A stretch of DNA of 64,000 bases, from positions 832,187-896,186 of the forward strand of contig VYZI01000148.1 in assembly GCA_013397695.1 (NCBI GenBank), read 5' to 3'. The position numbers and the translations under genes were made by a program. Below, piece by piece: positions 58,514-64,000 of the stretch (position 1 is the first letter of the stretch; the number at the start of each line of letters is the position of its first letter). The DNA is from Centropus unirufus (lineage: Eukaryota > Chordata > Aves > Cuculiformes > Centropidae). The notes beneath the pieces are model-generated. The model searched no databases. It was not told the origin of the DNA and worked only from the letters and a program-made list of their open reading frames with translations.

Positions 58514-59278
58514 CAAAAGGATTGCAAGCGAAACCCATCCCTCAAAACTTTATTTTAGGAACAAGTTCTGTTGAACCCCATGCTGGAAGCAAGATCTGTG
58601 ACAATGTTGCTCATTGTTACCTTTTGATTATTGTTCCCGGTCAATTGCTGATTCACTCTTTCTCCAGTATGTGCAAATACTTCATTTCTTTTTCTGGAAC
58701 ATGTTCTGTACAGCCCATTGCTGCAGTATCCAAGCAAATTTTCCACATCAACAATAATATTACCAATACAGTCAAGCTTTTGTGACATCCGTCTCGTAAG
58801 GTTCTCAGGCTTCTCAATGTAACCAGCTCAGCATTCACAATAAGCATCCAAGTGCTATTCTGTTGTTTTTCACAGAGTGAGAACAGTAAAATACAGCACT
58901 GGGAATTCTCTTTCTGCAGGTCTGCAGCTGCACGGTGAATCAGAATTAGTATAAAACATCCAACCACATTGAATGCAGAGTGGAGGTACGCAATCCTTAC
59001 AAACGCAGCATCACAAGACCCATTTGCAGTTATGTATTTGTTGCTAACAAAAGTGAACCACCTGGAGTAAATTTTTAGAAGTCTGTGGTTAATCTTAGGC
59101 AGCTTTTCCAGCAGTTCAGCCATATCTACGCATAAGTCAGTCTTCCTTTCCTGGGAAGTCTGGATTCAAAAGTTTTATAATAAAGCTTAATCTGAACCTC
59201 ATCCTTGATGAGCCTGTTAAAACATCACCCTCCACTTGGTTAGTGAAGCAGACATCTAGTGGTCTTTAGCTACTTTTT

Positions 59279-59387
59279 AGGTTATATAGATGGGTACTCA
59301 GAAAGAAATCAGTTCATACTCAAGACTGATTGAAGTTGAGCTGCTACGGTATGAAGTACCATAGCAGTTTAGAAGTCCTGATGCTCA
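59279..59387 (+). repeat. Left arm of a 1.5-kb inverted repeat
   Basis: About 109 bp that recurs in reverse complement at 60725-60840. Shared blocks include gattgaagttgagctgc, gagtactcag (here gggtactcag) and tagcagtttagaagt. At 59341-59367 the arm holds a near-perfect hairpin: CTGCTA and GGTA, loop tgaag, TACC and TAGCAG. Confidence 0.8.
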
Positions 59388-60724
59388 TTCACAAACTTTC
59401 AAAGACTACAAGACATGCCTTAACACAAACCTTCCCTCTAGAAGCCTAGAGGCAAATTCTTTCCAAGTCAAATGACCCCCTGGGTCTCTGAGTCACTAAA
59501 CTCTCATATCACAGTGATGAAGTTCTTCTTCCTTCAGTTTTCTGCGGTCCTTCAGGCTGCTTTTTCCATTCTGCTAGCTCCCTTCCTCTTCAGTATCTTT
59601 TCAAATCGTCTCAGGAAAGCATAATTGAAAGCTTCAAGAGCACCCCTGAGTTTCCTGGAACAGTGCTGATCTTCCGGGAAAGATCTTCCTTTACCTTCCT
59701 GATCCTAAGTGTGCTGAATTAATATAGTGTTGCCTTTCTTGAAGTTTTCCCTGGATCTAAACAGCCATGAACATATTGAACTTCAATTGCAAATGCAATT
59801 GGATCAAAAGCCCCTTGCCAGAAAAAGGCTTTTTTTTCCTTCTATAATAAGTGATTTCTACACCAATTTTTCCGTCAAAACCACTCTTGTTTTAAAGGCC
59901 CTGGCCATTCTTCCCTACTTTGCAACACTCAGGTTATAAAGAACAAAACAACCAAACAAAAAGCACCCCTCACCCCCTTGCACTCCACAAAACCCTCTGT
60001 CTTTATAAGATTGTAACTTTTATTGCTGATTTCAAGGCTAAATCCTGGTTTCCGTTAATTAGAAACAAGAACAAATCCTGTCTTAATAGTGCCACTGAAA
60101 GAAATTGCTTGAAATCAGCCACTGCTCCCAGTGTCCTGTTGCCTGGCAGAGAGCCTTTCCCGTTGCCTAATGATCATTAGACATTTCTTCCTGTCCTTGC
60201 TCTGTGAAGGACACCCTGTTATTCTTTGATACACAGGAGATGCGTATTACAGTGCTGTTAAGGTGCTGCGGTTTCTATTTTCACCGTTTGTTTGGGTGGG
60301 AAGTGCTTTGTTGTTACTCAGTCATCTTGAAATCCCTCTTAATGCACACTAAGTTAACCAAAGATGCAAAGAAAGGATTCATTCACTGAATCCAAGCAGA
60401 ACATATGGCTTGGAAGGCTTACAAAAGACAAAGGCAAAGAAAAGAGAGAAAGAGTGCTCTTTATCTTTTTAAAGTAAGGGGTGGCTCATTCTGCTAGGAG
60501 CTCATGCCTGCCTCAGTACCCGTGCTGAAGGAGAGCATTGGGAAGGTAGTGTGGCCATACTAGCTGGGAACATTTCTGGGTTTCCACCAGTCTAATTACT
60601 AAGGAACAGACCAGGCAATGCAGGATATTGGCCCAAGATGCCATTCTGGCACCTACAAATCTTTTCTGGTATGACTTCAGGATGAATACGTTGCATGACA
60701 ATATCTACTGGTTATTATAACAGG

Positions 60725-60840
60725 AAACATCAGAACTTCTAAACTGCTATTGCATGAAGTACCATGGCAGCTCAACTTCAATCACTCTTGAGTACATAGA
60801 TGAGCTGATTTTTTTTCTGAGTACTCATGTATATAAACTA
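60725..60840 (-). repeat. Right arm of a 1.5-kb inverted repeat
   Basis: Reverse complement of the left arm, with small indels (an extra ctatg and runs of A) and a middle section of about 15 bp in which the palindrome is flipped. Arms lie about 1.34 kb apart. They look like terminal inverted repeats of a decayed DNA transposon, though a local inverted duplication is also possible. Confidence 0.8.
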
Positions 60841-63800
60841 CAAGTAATGATAAGAGTACCTATTTAACACGAGGGGACACTTCACAAATCAGAGTTTGTG
60901 AAGCATTTACAGTGATAAATGTTATAAAATTTTACATGTGAGACCTATTTTTAGGAAGTGGAGAGCCTGTAGTTAATTACATTATCATAATGCCTTCCCA
61001 CAAGAAAGCTGGGCAAAGGTAATACAGACTACCCTAATCTGCTGTACTCAGTGCAGACTTAATGCTTGCTTTTGCAGTATTCCTCTGAGGACTTCATTAA
61101 TGACAGAGATGAATCCAAGTTACATGATCCTGATCTGGGTCCAAATGTAGCTGAAATCTGCGGTAGCTCAGCAGCATGATTTCTAAATAAGAATTGTCAG
61201 AAATACCGTGTTCCTCTCCCCTACCATATCTGAATTGAAAGACGGCTTCAGTAGACAAAATAAAATTCTCCTGGCACCAGCAGAGGGGTACATGCTAGTG
61301 TTGACATGCAATGGAAGAGCTAAAGGTATGCTTGATTCTACCACTATCCTTTAATTAGGAGCATTAACATGTCTTTGGCCTTTATCTTAGGACTGGCCCA
61401 AACTTTGAACAAAGTGTCCTAGGAGCATGAGGCAATTCTGTAATAGAAATAGTATGTCCTTTAAGCTCCTCGCTGGGCCCTTTCTAGGAAATTGAGTTGC
61501 ATTCTGCGAAGACAAGCTTATTGAGATATGCTCTTCAGCAACACCGAAGAAGCTGAGTTGCTATTTGGGTGTGTTAGCCCAGTTTTTACTGTGATCCACC
61601 GCTGGAGTTGCAGGAGTTCTCAAATGCTGCTTTTTCTCCAGTCTCCTAATGATACAAGTGACTTGTATTGCTGCCTGGCTGAGTACTCTGTCTTGTTCCA
61701 GTCCCTTGTTCACACCATAACTTGGGATACAAGGGAATTGCTATGCTTGTACACTCCTAAAACTGCCACCTATGTGGGTATCTGATGATGGTTTCTGAAG
61801 ACACTGAGGCATAAGAGTGTGAATACTTTTTGAAGCACATTTTCTGTCTTATTAATACAGCTCCAGTGTGAACCTCGTACTACTCTTTGTAAAGGTTTGT
61901 GCATATAAAACTAATTGTTAAGTACTAAGCGTGAACTAAGTGTTCAACTGATAACCATGTTGTTTATCTTCATGGTAAGCAATGGTCTAGTTTGTATATG
62001 CTCTGGTATGGTGCTTGTAACAATCCACAACACATGACTAATGAATCTTTTACTTTGTTATAAAATGAAAGTTAATCTAAAATATAACCAAAATAGCTCA
62101 TTATCTGAACATGGAAGTCCTAAATTAAAATTCTACTCAAGGGGTGAATACATTGTCCCAGAAGAGAATAATCTGTATTGCTTTTAAGTTTATAAATGAA
62201 TTTATATATGTGAGAACAGCTCCAGTTTTTCAGTCTTGGCCCAATGTCCCTATATTCTGGGGTTTTTTTGAAGCTCACTAAGCATCTGCAACACCAGCAA
62301 CAGGTCTTAAAAATACATTTGCTCCTTTGTGCATCATTAATGTGCCAATATCCAACAGAAACTGAGTCTTCAGTGTACATTTTGCACATTACAACAGTAA
62401 AGAAACTTAACCTTGAAACCCTTTGCGCTTAACTGAGCTATTGACCAGTTCATCTACAAAGATAAGCCAATATTTTCAGGGCCGCATTATAATTCTAAAT
62501 ACTTATTTTGAGAGTGAGGTACTTAAAGGAAGCCTGATGTCTAAGAAATGTTGAGCGCACAATAATCAAGCCCTTCTGGGTTGTCTTGTGTGCAGTATTT
62601 CAGTCATATAATAAAATCCTGAGACTTCTTAGAACTTTTAATAATATTGTGATAGTGAAATTAGTGACCAGCTTGTGCTGTTAAAGAGCATGATCCATGC
62701 TTCAAAAACATTGATTCTTTTATTTGTTCAAGGCTAACTCACAAGATTTATTAGAGATCATTTGTAGGGTGTTGCTGATTTTAGAATGTTCTTCTAAAAC
62801 TGGTAAATTTTTCAGAAGTTAATTAATTATAGCATAAGCTTCACAATGGAAGAAGCTTCCTTTTGCAGAAGGAGATAAAACTGTAGACTCTTGTGGGCTC
62901 AGAAATAATCTTCCTGTTTAAGAGCAGTATTATACAGGTCTCCTGCTGGTATTTTCTTGCGTGAGTAACTTCAGCAAAGCTACTTGTCAACATTTATCAG
63001 TGTGAAAAGGGAGTATGGATTTGGGAAAAAAAAAAGAAACAATAGACAAAACAGCAGAAATAAATGCCATTCTGTTTGCAGTAAGGATTCCTTAAAAGAA
63101 GTATTTTGTTTCGGTCTACCATTCATCCTCACTGGCACTTGTGGGAAGCCAGTATTTTGCAATTAATTTTTGCACCTGTCCACCGAGAAAGAAAATATTT
63201 ATCCACCTGTGAGAAGTGACTTGAGAGCTCTGAATGAAAAGGATTGTTCAAATCCATAAAATATAATATTTAAACATATATGATGAAATTTGTTGCACAA
63301 TTGCTTCCGTGTCAAAATTCTTATCAAATTTTTTGGGTGGCTTTGTCTTTGGCTCTGGTGTGTAAGATGTATTGCTAACAGTGTTTCTGTGTCTTTGACA
63401 ATGAATACGCCTCTATCAGCGGAGTTCCATATGTAAGTCTGGCTCGTGCAAACAGCATTTTGCAGGACAAAGTCATGACCTTGGCATTCTGCTTCCATAT
63501 TTCTCAGACACTTTCCCACAGAACATGTGCAATTGTGCTCTAAGCAAATAGAACCTACATTTCCCTCTGTTCTATTCAGCATCTTGCTAGAGCACTGCAA
63601 AACACGAGGAAATTTGCTAAGTTTGCTTCCAATCGAGCCTACTTTGGAAGACCCTTCTGAACTTGCGCAGATGCAGCCCTGAGTGTAGACAAAGTTTATC
63701 TCACTCACCTGAGCTCTGAACCGAGCTCTGTGTAGGGACCTGATTAACTTCAGTGTGAGATATGCACTAAGAAACTGCAAGAGTTATTGAGACAGGAGAA

Positions 63801-64000
63801 ACTACAGAAGGAGACACCAACACTGTTTTATAAATATTATGCACGTATATAGGAGGCGGATTGCAGTTGGTGGAAAGATTTGAATGATTTCAACAAGCTT
63901 TGGATCAGATCCCACTTTTTTTTTTTTTGTAACTTACAGTACAAAGCTTTTACTAGTACAAACTAAACCAGTTTAAGTATTTCCTGTGACTCACTGAAAA
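60841..64000. other. Intergenic or intronic sequence at right edge, no gene recognised
   Basis: Holds an exon-like open segment at 61078-61179 (+) and a 193-codon minus-strand ORF at 63199-63780. Neither matches a protein family I know. By human synteny ADGRG2 should begin on this side of PDHA1, but no ADGRG2 coding sequence was found. Confidence 0.5.

Noticed and set aside
22831..64000. ADGRG2 coding exons expected by human synteny
   Set aside because: I looked for the GPS/7TM and N-terminal segments as recalled from human and found none. If the gene starts here, only untranslated or poorly conserved 5' exons are in the window.
1..64000. CRISPR arrays, operons, tRNA or rRNA genes, endogenous retroviral genes
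   Set aside because: No regularly spaced repeats, no cloverleaf candidates with a recognisable T-loop, and no LTR pair or retroviral protein motif were seen by eye.

Overview
The window is nuclear DNA from a vertebrate, most likely a bird. Split genes with consensus GT/AG splice sites, a CpG island at one promoter, and many 5'-truncated CR1 LINEs ending in the bird-type tip (ATTCTATGA repeats) all point that way. Nothing prokaryotic was found. The species cannot be named from the sequence alone.

Two genes are clear. Positions 385-6343 (+) hold the last eight coding exons of MAP3K15, an ASK-family MAP kinase kinase kinase. They cover the region after the kinase domain, a coiled coil and the C-terminal SAM domain. 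The kinase domain lies left of the window. Positions 7094-22498 (-) hold all eleven coding exons of PDHA1, the E1-alpha subunit of the mitochondrial pyruvate dehydrogenase complex. Their phases join without a break into 402 codons. The genes are tail to tail with about 750 bp between stop codons, as I recall for the same pair on human Xp22. PDHA1 starts in a GC-rich CpG island (about 22404-22830) with an NRF-1 palindrome, a CCAAT box, GC boxes and ETS/GABP-like sites. An 862-base run of N (21542-22403) sits in PDHA1 intron 1 beside a pyrimidine-rich tract.

From about 22.8 kb to 64 kb I recognise no gene. This part is AT-rich sequence with scattered CR1 copies of several ages, some simple repeats, and one old inverted-repeat pair (59279-59387 and 60725-60840) that may be the ends of a decayed DNA transposon. 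By human synteny the next gene upstream of PDHA1 would be ADGRG2 on the + strand. A few short exon-like segments here could be 5' exons of such a gene, but none could be matched to a protein.

The two genes act in separate pathways (stress kinase signalling and entry of pyruvate carbon into the TCA cycle). Their link here is positional: their 3' ends nearly meet. No previously undescribed system was found. The items most worth checking are the inverted-repeat element, the nested CR1 hairpin in PDHA1 intron 8, two long unexplained minus-strand ORFs, and the gap at the PDHA1 exon 1/intron 1 boundary.
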